Part shown: in pieces, positions 1-10,584 of the stretch | Position numbering within the stretch: position 1 is the stretch's first letter | How the letters are laid out: each line of letters starts with the position of its first letter | Assembly (NCBI RefSeq): GCF_040712315.1 | Contig: NC_134018.1 | Location: forward strand, 17,566,835 to 17,630,834 | DNA: 64,000 nt | Direction: 5' to 3' | DNA from: Castanea sativa | Taxonomy: Eukaryota > Streptophyta > Magnoliopsida > Fagales > Fagaceae | The notes under the pieces: model-generated | What the model was told of the DNA's origin: nothing | Database searches by the model: none | The model's input: the letters and a program-made list of their open reading frames with translations, nothing else | Program-made: the position numbers and the translations under genes

Positions 1-680
1 ATACCATGTCAATTTAAATAAATAATAAACAAATAATGGAGTGATGGTATAAAAAAAGGCTTGGTTTTTTATATTTAAAAATGACGACATCATTTTTATT
101 ATACCATGTCATTTTAAATTATTTAATAATTTAAATTTTTAGGCTACAAAAATAATAAGAGCATAATTTTATTGGACAAACTAAGCACGCGTGACAAGTT
201 TATGTGGTACTTTAGGGTGTAAAATCCAAACTTTAAAGGTGTAGTTTACAAATTTAGCCTTAAAGATTAGTATATTAACAACAAAAATCATTCCTAATCA
301 CCCAATTCTACCACATCGAAACAAAGGCCAAAGAGGTGGTTTGGGGGGGGGGGGGGAGAGAGAGAGAGAGAGATACAAATCCTTATTATCCAAATACTTA
401 ATAATAAATTCATCACTCCAATACTTAACAACATATATCATTCCTAATCACACCCAATTCTGTCATAACTCAAAACAAACGCCAAAATAGGGTGAGGAGG
501 GGGGGTTCCACAATAATTACACAAAATCTAAGACATACAATATTTATCATCCCAATAGTTAACAATTATTTCATCACTCCACCATCTTGTCTCCTTGAAA
601 TGATATTGCCTTCTACTTAAAATTCTTCCTCGTTATTATGATGGTAGGAACTATCAAATCATCCAAAAATTCATGAAGAC
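1..680 (-). repeat. Host segmental duplication, copy A, distal part
   Basis: This AT-rich stretch matches 14056-14700 in the same orientation. It also matches 31740-32560 plus 34056-34200 in inverted orientation. Shared landmarks are the ATTTAATAATTTAAAT block near 120, the GGCCAAAGAGGTGGTTT block near 326, the poly-G/AG tract and the exon-remnant tail near 600-680. It continues after the Copia insertion at 7226. Read on the minus strand it is the region downstream of the small exon remnant described separately. No ORF of note is present before the Copia LTR. The match was recognised by eye, so exact ends and percent identity are not measured. Confidence 0.8.
341..373. repeat. Poly-G / (AG)n microsatellite
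   Basis: A run of about 15 G is followed by about nine AG units. The equivalent place in copy C (32027-32050 and 31883-31900) holds complementary TC and poly-C tracts, so the tract is ancestral to the duplication and variable in length. Confidence 0.9.
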
Positions 681-865
681 TGTTAAGAATATAAAGTGAG
701 AGAAAAAGATTGAATAGTCTGTATATTCTGTGTAAACAATAATGTACAATAGAGAGCCTTATATAGGCTAGGTATGTGTGTAGTACAAGTAATATGAGTA
801 AACTACAAGTACAGTATACTGGGCCAAGCCCAATGGGCTAATCTAGTCTAAGCTATATACTAACA
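681..865 (-). repeat. 3' LTR of the Copia element
   Basis: It is 185 bp long and runs from TGTTAAGAAT to CTAACA. The sequence pairs base for base with 7036-7220 apart from a few substitutions. It is flanked on the left by AAGAC, one half of the target duplication. Confidence 0.95.
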
Positions 866-877
866 TCCCTCCTCAAA
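866..877 (-). other. Polypurine tract of the Copia element
   Basis: On the minus strand the bases immediately before the 3' LTR read TTTGAGGAGGGA. This is the usual position and composition of a plus-strand primer. The RNase H stop codon (873-875) lies within it, a common compact arrangement in plant Copia elements. Confidence 0.85.
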
Positions 878-2790
878 CTCGAGGTGGCAAGGAGGAAGCC
901 AACTGGAGTTTGGATATAAGATCTCGAAGACGACTATGCGGGTGAGTCTTGGTGAAGATATCAGCAGGCTGGTCAGCAGAGGAGATGGAGAACAACTGGA
1001 GATTGCCTTTCTTAAGATGCTAGCGAGTGATGTGGCAGTCAATCTCAATGTGCTTGATGCGCTCATGGAAGACATCATTATGAGCAATGTAGTGTTAGGA
1101 TTAATGCCCTTAAATCCTATTGTATGATGCTATGTATGATATTATGTATGGCATTATGTATGACATGATGTATGACTTAATATTGTGATTGATAAAGTTA
1201 TTTTATTATTATCTAAAATAATGGTAACATGAATATGAGACATTATCATATAGTCCATGAGATACATTGTATATGATTTATGTGAAAAGTCACAGAAGAT
1301 GTAAATCACAAGTTCTTTGTAAACTTAGAATTTATAGTTCGTAGTCGGTGATGAAATTGGACATTTCATCTGCGAAGACTATAACGTATCAACTAAGATG
1401 ATTTGTCTTGATCATGGAAGTGGAGACTTCTAGTTGACATGTTGATATGTTTTAAGAGTTAAGACATATTGAACAGGACCACAGTGAGATTTATTATTCT
1501 CCTAACGACTGTCAAATGAATAATAAATCTCACGACTTCAATTTGCATGAACTCTTAATCCTGAGAGAATAATGAACCTGATCATGAGGTGTGGGTTGCT
1601 TTGATATATCAGGAGTGAGATCTGAAGTGACGGTCAAAACCTCAGTATGTTGGGTAGCCACATTTAGTGTTGATGGAACATATATTCTCAAGATGGAATT
1701 CATAGTCTCTTGATGAAGATATAAAATATTCCCTTGAGATAAGTTTAATGGGTTCAGTTATTTAGAGAGTTAGGCCTAACCACTTTAGTAAGAAATTACT
1801 AAAGTATATATTTATGAAATTGGACTTCATAAATATATAATGAATAACTTTAAAGGATTAAATCGGGTACTCAAGGATAAGATGTAGCAATTTACAAAGT
1901 GGCAGTCTACATTTATGACTTTGTGTTACTACGAATATTTTATGAAGGGGTTACGTGTATAATAAAGTCTTGGGATATAATTTATTAATAAGACCTAGAG
2001 TGCAATTATATTTATATAGTGGTATTAAATATAATTAATGGTAACTTTGGACTTGTCAAGAGTTGACGGAAAAGCCCAAGGCCCATTGGAGCTAGTGTCT
2101 TATTGGTCCCTTTTGGTCCCACTCCAAGCCACACACTAAAGCCCAATTGGAAAGGCCTAATAGGCCAGCCCAATTAGATAGTCAGTTAGTTATAAAGGGA
2201 GAAACATACATAATTTTTATTAGTGAAAAAGTGAAAATAAGAAACGATGTGTGAAAAAGTGTGAGACACATTTTCATTCTCCCTTTGAAAACTGATTAAG
2301 AGACCACACATCTTGGGCGTAAAGTGGAATTGGAGTGAAGATTAAAAGTGTTCACAAGTGCTTCTAATCTTTGTTTTGAATTTCTCCACACCAAGGTACG
2401 CCATTTTGTTCTTAAATTCTGAAATTTACATAGTGCACGTTATCAATCATGAATGAAATAGATCCTTGTTTGTTGCTTCCGCTATGTGTTTTGTATGAGA
2501 TACAAAACCAGAATTTTTTCTTCATGTAGATGGCACTACGATTGTCACAATAAAGAGGAGTGGCAGTGGGCTGTGGAGCATCCATGTCAGCCAAGAGCCA
2601 GAGGAGGGCACGATACTTAGGCTCAGTACTGGAACGGGAAACCACATCCTACTTCTTGCTACGCCATGAGACAAGGGAAGTACCCAATAGGAAACAGAAA
2701 CCTGTAATAGAACATCGATCAATCGGATCACCTACCCAGTCTGCATCTGAATAAGCATGAAGCTCGAGAGAAGACCGAGTAGAGTAGTGG
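873..2790 (-). pseudogene. Copia RNase H, split by a solo LTR
   Basis: Minus-strand translation of 2525-2790 gives the start of a Copia RNase H: YSDADWVGD near 2745, SSTEPKYRAL near 2610, and CDNRSAIYM ending at the insertion. The domain resumes at 1092-873 with VFHERIKHIEIDCH, then SADQPADIFTK, the standard C-terminal Copia signature. Between the halves lies a 1432-bp solo LTR flanked by TGTAG repeats. At least two in-frame stops are present: one before DVVSRSS and one after DCHITR. The normal SSTEAEY acidic motif reads SSTEPKY. The domain is therefore broken by both insertion and point decay. Confidence 0.9.
1093..2524 (+). mobile_element. Solo LTR nested in the Copia RNase H
   Basis: A 1432-bp insert begins TGTTAGGATT and ends TTTTCTTCA, with the 5-bp target duplication TGTAG on both sides (1088-1092 and 2525-2529). 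Removing it and one TGTAG rejoins the two halves of the Copia RNase H frame, which fixes both ends. It has no coding capacity, no primer site and no internal region, so it is a solo LTR rather than a full element. A TATA-like TTATAAAGGG at about 2190, followed by a leader-like stretch ending in CCAAGGTACG, suggests plus-strand orientation. The family is plant LTR, probably Copia. I cannot name it. Confidence 0.88.
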
Positions 2791-3765
2791 AGACCATGAT
2801 AAAGTGTGCCCTTGACATATCGGAGAATCCGAAGAACTACAGCATAGTGGACAAAACGAGGGGCATCCATGAACTTACTAACCATACCCATGGCAAGTGA
2901 GATATTAGAACGAGTAACAGTGAGATTGATCAGACTACCAACCAACTGACAATAGCAAGTAGCATCAGATATAGGTTCACCATCCAAGGGTGTGAGCTTT
3001 GCATTGTATTCCAAGGGAGTGGAAACAGTCTTGTTGTCGGTGATGCCGGCTTTGGAGAGAAGATCAGAAGCATATTTAGCTTAGGAAAGATAGTATCCAT
3101 CAGGGGATGAGGTAACCTTAAGACCAAGAAAATAGCTGAGAGTGCCTAGATCTTTATCTCAAAATGCTGACTAAGGAAGTGCTGAAGAGAGCGGATACCT
3201 GCAGAATCATCTCCAGTAATAATCATATCATCAACATAAAGAAGAATAAGAATGATACCAGCAGAGGATCTTCGGACAAAAAGAGTAGTGTCATGAGGAC
3301 TCGAAGTGAAACCCTGCTGAGCAACAATTGAGCTAAACTTCTCAAACCAAGCTCGAGGAGCCTACTAGAGGCCATAAAGAGCACGATGAAGGCGACAAAC
3401 TTGACTTCCTGAGTGTGGATAGCCAGGGGGTGGTTACATGTACACTTCTTCTTGGAGGTCTCCATTGAGGAAAACATTCTTCACATCCATCTGATAAAGA
3501 GGCCAATGGCGAATAGCAGCCACAACAATGAGACATCTGACAGATGTAAGGCGAGCAACATGAGCAAATGTTTCCTCATAGTCAATGCCATACTCCTAAG
3601 TAAAGCCCTTGGCAACGAGGCAAGCCTTGTATCGTTCAACAGATCCATCAGCCTTGGTTTTGATCTTGTAAACCCACCTACAACCTACTACAGACTGACC
3701 AGGAGGCAAATCAACCATATCCCAAGTGTGATTCTTATGAAGGGTATCTAGTTCTTCGTTCATAG
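2780..3765 (-). pseudogene. Copia reverse transcriptase, degenerate
   Basis: The minus strand encodes a recognisable Copia RVT_2 domain. It starts around AMNEELDTLHKNHTW (near 3760) and continues through VGCRWVYKIKTKADGSVERYKA (near 3680), WPLYQMDVKNVFLNGDL (near 3490) and the catalytic LYVDDMIITGDD (near 3230). The end is near RYVKGTLYHGLHYS (near 2790). The YVDD active site is intact. In-frame stops occur at several sites, for example after LVAKGFT, EEVYM and LYGL, so no full-length enzyme can be made. It follows the integrase, which is Copia and not Gypsy order. Confidence 0.9.
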
Positions 3766-5019
3766 CTTACTACCAAAGAGGGTCAGTATGGGCCTCATGA
3801 TAGGTGTGAGGTTCATAGAGGGTGGCAAGAGCAAAACAGCAGTGATAATCAGTGAGATAGGGGGGAGGAATGCTTACCCGGGTGGAATGACGAAGTTCAG
3901 GACCAATAGGTAACTCAGGAGAGGGTGGTGCCACAGGATCCAAGACAGGCGGGTCATATGCCGGGGACAAAACCGGAGATGAGTCGTCTGGAGAGGCAGC
4001 TGATGTCGAAGAATCCTCCACAGGTTTAGGATAGAGAGGGAGGAAAAGATCGGTAAAAATGGGAGACTCTGAGGAAGAGGATGCAGGAAACTACTGCAGA
4101 CTCGTGAAAGGACGATGTTCCCAAAACTCAACATGATGGGAGACACGAAGTCGATGAGAAATGGGATCATAGCAGTGAAACCCCTTTTGAGAGGCACTAT
4201 AACCAAGGAAACAACAGAGACGAGCACGAGGTTAGAGCTTTGTTCATTCATGAGGAGGAAGAGAGACAAAGCAAGCACAACCAAAAACCCGAAGAGAGGA
4301 GTAGTCAGGGGTTTGATCGTAGAGAAGCTCGAATGGTGATTTGTTATGTGTAGTTGGTGAAGGAATACGATTAATGGTGTACACAGCAGTGAGTGCTGCC
4401 TCACCCCAAAAGCGCTCAGAAAGAGAGGCAGAAATGAGAAGGGTGTAGATGACATCAAGAATGTGATGATGTTTTCATTCTACACGACCATTTTGTTAAG
4501 CGGTGTAAGGACAAGACCACTGAAGAAGTGTACCATGACTGTCTAAAAAGGATAGGAAAGATTTATCATTATATTCTTGGGCATTATCTGATCGAAAGAC
4601 TTTGACGGTGCGATTAAATTGTGTTTCAATCATTTTATGAAATGTTTGGTAAATAGACACAAGTTCAGACCTATGGTGAAGCAGATAAATCCAAGTATAT
4701 CAAGAAAAATCATTAACAAATATGACAAAATATCTAGATCCCCCCTCAGTTGGAATCGGTGCAGGACCCCAAATATCAGAATGTATAAGATTAAAAGGTG
4801 TAGAAGAAAAAGAGTCACTATTATTATAGGGCAATTTTGCTTGTTTGCCAAAATGACAGGAAGTACAATCAAATTTTTGAAATTGAACTGAACCTAAATG
4901 ACCTTGAGAAGCTAACAACTGAAGACGAGATAAGGATGAATGACCAAGACTAGCATGCCATAAATCAGGTGAGGGAGTGGCAGTGGTAGCAGCTGCAGAA
5001 ACAATTTGTGAAGGAATCT
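3766..5019 (-). pseudogene. Copia integrase and linker, degenerate
   Basis: Reading the minus strand from 5019 there is a GAG-pre-integrase module. LWHASLGHSSLSRLQ and CTSCHFGKQAKLP give the H-H-C-C zinc-binding pattern. The core follows: NLIHSDIWGPAP (first catalytic Asp near 4760), then VFRSDNAQEYN (second Asp), then QNGRVE (catalytic Glu near 4485), which is immediately followed by a stop. The tail FGCACFVSLPPHE and FLGYSASQKGFHCYD is typical of Copia. A Pro/Ser-rich linker (3770-4021) leads to reverse transcriptase. The three catalytic acidic residues remain, but several stops interrupt the frame. Confidence 0.9.
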
Positions 5020-5400
5020 TCAAATTATGAACCTCAAACGACCAACCTTACGCCCTGTCCCAAGCACTTGACCCGTCCGGGGATCCTGCACTTCCACACC
5101 ATGATTAGTAAATAGAAGATCTACGCCTAATTCACAAAGTTGACCAACAGAAAGCAAATTGAGGGATAACTTTGGGATATGAAAGGTGTCACTAAGGGAT
5201 AAACCAGGAGAGGAGATTGTTCCTTTATGATTAACAGGCATAGGAGTTCCATCAGCAGTGTAAATAGAGATAGGATGTTCTAAGGGTGCCTTATCTGAGA
5301 ATTGGGATTCATCAGGAGTCATATGGTTACAACATGCAATATCAAAAAACCAAGGTTGTTTACTTGAGGTGACAGAAAGGGCAGTGGAAGTTCGAGATAA
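5020..5400 (-). pseudogene. Copia aspartic protease, degenerate
   Basis: The minus strand reads PWFFDIACCNHMTPD near 5345, followed by SIYTADGTPMPVNHKGTI and LPKLSLNLLSVGQL-like text (here IPKLSLNLLSVGQL). This is the standard plant Copia protease layout before the GAG-pre-integrase module. The active-site triplet, normally Asp-Ser-Gly or Asp-Ser-Ala, reads Asp-Ile-Ala here, so the catalytic loop is probably damaged. The part from 5322 to 5020 is open. A stop lies upstream at about 5408. Confidence 0.82.
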
Positions 5401-5670
5401 AACCTGTTAAACTACTGCCTCAATATCAACTGTAGTAAGTGAGGAAGGCAAAGATGGACCTGTAGGAATCGATGGATCTGAAGGACATATAGCAGCTGCT
5501 CGAGGAAGAGAAGCTTTATTCTGCTCTTGCACAAATTTTTGTAGTTTGCGACAAAATGAGATGTCATGGCCTTTGGCACGACAAAACTCGCAGCGAGTAC
5601 CTTGGGAAGACTAAGAGGTGGGATGCCCAGAGTTTATTTGTAGAGGAGCAGTGAAAGCAGCAACAAGAGG

Positions 5671-6471
5671 CTATGGAGATGGTGTAGCCAAGACATGATT
5701 AGATAATGATGACATGTGATAAATAGGCTGACGATTCTCCTTAGAAATGAGCTCCTTGACTGCAGCATCAAGAGAAAGAGTAGGAGACCAGCTCAGCAGA
5801 GAAGCCCTAGTAGGCTTAAAATCCTCACGCAAACCCATCATGAAGTGCATAAATTTACGGCGATCCTGATATTTGATAAAGAGTTCAATGTCCTTAGAAC
5901 ACACTAGTGGAGGATCTGCAGCAGAGAGTTGTTCCCACATAGTAGAAGTCTGAGAATAATAATCAGAAATAGACTGACCTGTCTCTTGGTGCATTTGATA
6001 AAGCTTTGATTCAATGTGGAACTCCAGGCTTGAATCATTAGTGCAATTATAGCGATCGGCCAGAAATTTCCAAGCTGCCTCAGCAGTCTCAAGACGAGGA
6101 AGAAGATTATGAATGGAGGGAATAGAGGTATTGATAAACCAAGTCAAAATCTTACTCTGAATACTCTCCCATTCCTCTAGACGTTCTTCATAATCATCCA
6201 CTACAGCAGCGGTCTTGGAGGCATCTTCAGCAGCTGTGGCTTTGGATTTAGGTTTTGGTACTGGCTTAGGAATTGAACCAGTCACATATCTCCACAGTTT
6301 ATGACCCTTGAGAAAGACAGTCATATTCTGAGACCATGCATGATAGCTAGCAGGACCATCCAACATAATGGTGATAGGACGTATGATATCTTGTTCGTTT
6401 TGTGGAGCCATAATGAAGAAAATGACCAAAAACTGGGATTTAGATACCTCAAATGCAGAAACAGAGCTCAA
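5671..6471 (-). pseudogene. Copia gag (UBN2-type capsid)
   Basis: An open frame of 266 residues. The likely biological start is the internal Met at 6411 (MAPQNEQDIIRPITIML); the 20 residues upstream are untypical. The LDGPASYHAWSQNMTVFLKGHKLW block is the N-terminal Copia gag motif. AAWKFLADRYNCTNDSSLEFHIESKLYQMHQ and SISDYYSQTSTMWEQL are in the UBN2-like capsid region. Downstream (5670-5560, minus strand) the frame continues past stops to a degenerate Cys/His knuckle. The role would be capsid formation for the retrotransposon particle. It is the best-preserved frame of this element but is cut off from its zinc knuckle by stops. Confidence 0.9.
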
Positions 6472-7024
6472 AATCGGAATCTACGCGAAAAACTGAGCAA
6501 GACAGGTCCTATTGAAATTTTGTGACTTTGGTCAAAAAGTCAATGGTCAATGGTCAAAGTCAACGGCTGGCGTGTGCTGACGTAGGTGGACGACTCAGAC
6601 GTTGACATATGCAGGATGACGTTAAGCTAGGGCTGATGTGGACAGACGCGGATGGTCTCTGGCGCGTGGAGCGCGTGGCATGAGTGAAGGCGTGTGGAGG
6701 ATCTCGTTTCGGCGCGTGCATCGCGTGAAGTACCTCTGGTGGTGCGTGGAGGCGTGTGTAGCGCGTATTTGACAGTCAGAATCTTCAGGCGGCGCGTGTG
6801 AGGTCTTTTCTGGCTGTTCTTGGTTGGGTTTTGCTCGAGATTGGCTGTTCTGTCACTCTGTCTTTTCTTTGATAGTTGGATGAATAGAACAGTGAGATCC
6901 GAGAGTTGCAGGGACTGTGGGCATGACGGCGGTGACTCGCTTCTGACAGTGGCTATTGGATGAAGGCGAGGGCAGCGGAAGAACGCCAGAGATGTCCACA
7001 GGAACCAGAAAGTCAGAGGAATGA

Positions 7025-7035
7025 CTCTGATACCA
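7025..7035 (-). other. Primer binding site (tRNA-iMet type)
   Basis: Immediately inside the 5' LTR the minus strand reads TGGTATCAGAG, the complement of the 3' end of initiator methionine tRNA. This is the usual primer of plant Copia elements. It confirms minus-strand orientation and the inner border of the 5' LTR at 7036. Confidence 0.93.
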
Positions 7036-7220
7036 TGTTAAGAATAAAAAGTGAGAAAGAAAGACTGAATAGTCTGTATATTCTGTGTAAACAATAATGT
7101 ACAATAGAGAGCCTTATATAGGCTAGGTATGTGTGTAGTACAAATAATATGAGTAAACTACAAGTACAGTATACTGGGCCAAGCCCAATGGGCTAATCTA
7201 GTCTAAGCTATACACAAACA
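7036..7220 (-). repeat. 5' LTR of the Copia element
   Basis: It is 185 bp long and pairs with 681-865. It runs from TGTTAAGAAT to CAAACA. On the right it is followed by AAGAC (7221-7225), the second half of the target duplication. Confidence 0.95.
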
Positions 7221-7225
7221 AAGAC

Positions 7226-7480
7226 TCTACTCACATCCTCTGTTTTTAATCCACATTTGATTTGAAGGAAGAGATTTTCTCTAGCTGGAAATCTGCAAAA
7301 AGGCCTATGTTTCTCTGCTCATTCAATTAATTTCTTGCATTCTGTGATTTTTTCCTCCATTTTGCTTATCTAGATCGATCTTCTCCACTTCATTACCCCA
7401 TACTTCTTTTCGTCATGGAGAGATTGTGAAGCAATCTTATAAAATGACATTCCACCTACAAATACAGTAGAGACACAAGA
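7226..7480 (-). pseudogene. Unknown small exon remnant, copy A (split by Copia)
   Basis: The minus strand of this stretch plus 600-680 aligns with the ORFs at 14680-14904 and 31484-31738. Shared blocks include IQKMEEKI-like coiled text, KPFADF-like text and the tail around DLIVPT. Upstream there is a splice-acceptor-like pyrimidine tract ending near 7470. In this copy the acceptor reads TTTGTAG and several frameshifts and stops are present. The Copia element entered between the acidic block and the C-terminal tail. I do not recognise the protein family. It looks like the last exon of a host gene duplicated three times in this window. Confidence 0.6.
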
Positions 7481-8925
7481 AGATTATGACAAAAGAACAA
7501 AATGTGGGAGGATAATAAGGATTTGGTTCTCCTGAATCATATGTAAGCTTATTCTACTCACACAAAAGACTAAAATAATAATCTGTCCCATAGCACACAG
7601 TTCCAATCTTGATATAGATGGTGGTCAAATCGTTTTAATATGATTCAGTTGCTACAAGGCTTGTAGCAGAGTATTCAATGCAATTCAAACTTATTGTGAA
7701 TGTTGACATCTTGTACGAATATCTGGTGAGACGTTTAAAAGTACATTTATGTTAATGAATAATATTGTACTCCGAATATCTCCTCTACATATACGTGTGA
7801 ATCTCATCATTTACATTATTAATCAAGGAATAATGATTTAAAGTCTAGTTCTACAATAATGGCCAGGACATTTTACTTAATGACATAAGAATTCCAAAAA
7901 CTAAGCAAATTAAGTATTTCATTTGAGATGCCAAGAGCTTTGTAGTTCAGTTGACAATTCTTGGTGTTTATTGGATGCTTTTAAAGTTCTCACTTCATTA
8001 TATACATACAATTAAGAATTAAAAGGTGTGATACATTATCCTTCAAGTATTAAGAAGTTGAAATATGGGTGTATTGCATTCAAGAATGGAAACTGACATG
8101 TTCAACATGTAATTTTTTTTTTTTTTTTTAATGAGTGTACCCAAAAAATCCTAGAAAAATAAACATGGTAGCTAAGCACTTTGTGAAAATAAAGAGTTTA
8201 GCCATAAAGCCAAATTACCACTAGACATCCAATGTGTTAAACCTCACAATTCTAACTTGTGAATTTCAAGTTTGGGATTGTGAGATTTACGTGGTTGTTG
8301 AAAGGGATAAGTGACTTAATAAGAAGAGGAAGTGCATGTTTACGTGATAATTTGATCATATTGTAATAAAAGATTACAGGGTATTAATTCATCCATGATA
8401 AGTAGAGACCATATCTTTCTCGAAAGCACCATGTAATTCCACGACAAGAATGGTAACATAAGTATATATGCTAATCAAGAAACCAATAAGAAGCAAAAGG
8501 TAAGAAAGAAGAACCTAATGGATTTTCGCCCAAAAACCTTGTAGTTCAGTGGCATTTCTTGATCTCCTTTAGGAAAACCAAGGTTCAAGTCCCCCTCCCC
8601 ACTTTCAACAATTGAATTATCAAATAGCCTAATAGATTTTCACTTCAACAATGTTTATAAAGGTGCAAAATGCCTTACGGCATATAACCAAATGTATGTA
8701 AAGAATTGATGGTGACGAAAATAGGTTGTTTGACAAACTAATTATTATCTATTATTTGATTGACTAATCCTTTATATTGGAATGGGTAAAGAGTTCTCCC
8801 TTGAAGCTTGTCATTCTCGCATAAATAGTGGAGAGAAATTTCATTTATACAAAGTAAATGTACATGCATCAACAAATGCAAAATGCACCAACCTAGAAGT
8901 AATTTTTATCAAATTTTATCAACAA
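7481..8925. repeat. Host segmental duplication, copy A, proximal part
   Basis: This non-coding stretch is the inverted counterpart of about 30375-31440. Landmarks are GCCAAGAGCTTTGTAG (7930) against CTACAAAGCTC-type text at 31365, the poly-T at 8110, the SINE at 8528, and TTCTCGCATAAATAGTGGAGAG (about 8813) against its complement near 30480. It carries no supported gene. The short plus-strand ORF at 8782-8976 is not conserved as a reading frame in copy C. Confidence 0.8.
8528..8627 (+). mobile_element. tRNA-derived SINE, about 100 bp
   Basis: The unit has an RNA polymerase III A box (TAGTTCAGTGG, about 8542) and B box (GGTTCAAGTCC, about 8582) at tRNA-like spacing. A short AT-rich tail follows. 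It is flanked by a 14-bp target duplication with one mismatch: CCTAATGGATTTTC at 8514-8527 and CCTAATAGATTTTC at 8628-8641. That combination is diagnostic of a SINE and not of a tRNA gene. An inverted copy with both duplications sits at 30683-30786 in duplicated segment C, so it inserted before the duplication. Confidence 0.8.
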
Positions 8926-9640
8926 GTCCAATTTATAGGTCTATTCAAACACACACATGCACTCAATTTAATCTGATGACATCTTAGATCCATACTTTAT
9001 TTTGCTTGAATCCTCCTTAAAATCACAAACCGGTTTAATCAAAACATCAATCAAGCAAAATGCTCCCACAAAAATTAAGTGTTAATTTAAAATAAATAAA
9101 AAAAATCCATAGGAGAAGGATCATTCCAGTGCATTGGTTTTTGTAATAACTTTGGTTGTTGGGTTGTGATTGGATTTGAGGTTGGACCACTTCAAATCTT
9201 GTATGTCACACAAGTTCATGAGTCTAGGTATTGAAGGGCCTAATGTTTGCGAGATAAAGGTCCAATTTGAGTTAAGCTGAATAATTGAAACACTTCATTG
9301 TAAATAAAATGAAGTTATGGGACATATTTGAAAAAATTCCAACTATTAGGTAAAAAATTAAGACATTTAGGAACCATCATGATTGAGCTTATTTATTGAA
9401 AATCTCCTAAGCAACCTAAAATTTTGGCTAAACATATTTTGAAAAGGAAAGGAGGTAAATTATAGAGCTCAAACTAAGTTTAATATACCGAATAAACAAT
9501 TAAAAGGGACCTCTAGTGGAGATTGATATTCTCAGTCTCGAGTCAATTTATAGGTTGCACCAATCATATTGAGAGTGATTAAACAACAATCTAGTTGTGA
9601 TGAAACAAATTTGAATCAATTAGAATCATAAATTAAGATA
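8925..9640. repeat. Inverted-repeat partner of 16043-16727
   Basis: About 0.7 kb whose reverse complement is found at 16043-16727. Landmarks are GAGAAGGATCATTCCAGTGCATTGG (cited in part; about 9110) against CCAATGCACTGGAACGATCC (about 16510), and GACCTCTAGTGGAGATTGATATT-type text near 9508 against its complement near 16155. There are clear substitutions and small indels, so the pair is old. No ORF is conserved. Confidence 0.85.
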
Positions 9641-10539
9641 AAACAAGAAAAAAATTGAATGGATATAGATATAAAGATGATGCCATTTATAATCACGAAT
9701 AATTTCATGATGAATACACAGGAATAACAGAGATATGGGAAGAAAATGGTTACTTATTGGTAGATGACCCAAAAACTTCTCAACTAATTAACCCTAAAGA
9801 GTTAAAAACTTGATGCAAAGAAGTAAAGCCAAATTGATGATTAAAGAAGCTTGTATCATCAACATATTTTTTCCACACATTATCAAATCATACATACAGA
9901 GCATGTTAGTTGGGAATAGCTATGAAAAATATTCACAACCACTGAATATCAGCATACCAGAACTGTGCACTGCTTTTGTACACTAACCACGAGGTATAGA
10001 CCAAATGTTCCTAGGGATAGATGAATCCCAAATCTGTGATTCTGCAGCCAAAAAAAAAAAATCAAATGGAACTATGGTCTTTGCAAAAAGTATATTAAAT
10101 CAAGAGAAGATCAAGTATTTCCCTAAATTTAAAGTCTTTTATTTTCTAATAAGTAAGAAAGATTTTATTAAAAGACTACTTCATGCAAGAAGAATGCAAT
10201 AGCTAAACAAAATATGTACAGAGCACAACTTATTTGCTACATGAAGCCATCATACAATTTAAATATTTTAGTAGTGATGTCACGGAAGCCTGAAGAAAGC
10301 ACACATGATACTCTTTTGATGGAACAAAAACTAAATTATTAGCTTCTGGTAGCAAACCTCGACTCCATGAGGGGTTTCTCTGAATCCATAAGAAGATAAA
10401 CTAGAATCTACCAGAGAAAGAATTTGACAAAAAGTTTGTGTTTTTTAATAATAGTCTAATTAGCCTCTGATGGCCACAAAACATATAAATACCAAAAAGT
10501 AAAACCCTAGAATGACTAGGAAACATCCAAAACCCTAAT
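9641..10539. other. AT-rich intergenic stretch
   Basis: No conserved reading frame, RNA gene or transposon end is visible. It includes a short plus-strand ORF (10005-10202) that spans a poly-A tract and shows no protein-like features. Confidence 0.6.
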
Positions 10540-10543
10540 CAAT

Positions 10544-10584
<41 letters not shown>

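Larger units (their letters stand above)
681..7220 (-). mobile_element. Ty1/Copia LTR retrotransposon with short LTRs, degenerate
   Basis: The element is complete in outline. It has two 185-bp LTRs (681-865 and 7036-7220) that begin TGTTA and end TAACA or AAACA, and a perfect 5-bp target duplication AAGAC (676-680 and 7221-7225). The minus strand carries an iMet-type primer site, gag, protease, integrase, reverse transcriptase and RNase H in Copia order, then a purine-rich tract. I count about 7 differences between the LTRs over 185 bp (about 96% identity). The pol frame has many in-frame stops and the RNase H is split by a solo LTR at 1093-2524, so this copy cannot encode its own mobilisation. 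It sits inside an exon remnant of the host segmental duplication. Confidence 0.95.

Noticed and set aside
860..1087. 75-residue minus-strand ORF starting MLIMMSSMSASS, and the plus-strand ORF at 936-1127
   Set aside because: Both are out-of-frame shadows of the Copia RNase H C-terminus, whose true frame carries the IEIDCH and ADIFTK motifs.
7928..7980. tRNA-like A box (TTTGTAGTTCAGTTGAC) upstream in copy A
   Set aside because: No B box at tRNA spacing and no target duplication, so a SINE or tRNA call is not supported.
8782..8976. Plus-strand ORF of 64 residues in copy A
   Set aside because: The frame is not kept in the inverted copy near 30375-30540 and no motif is present.
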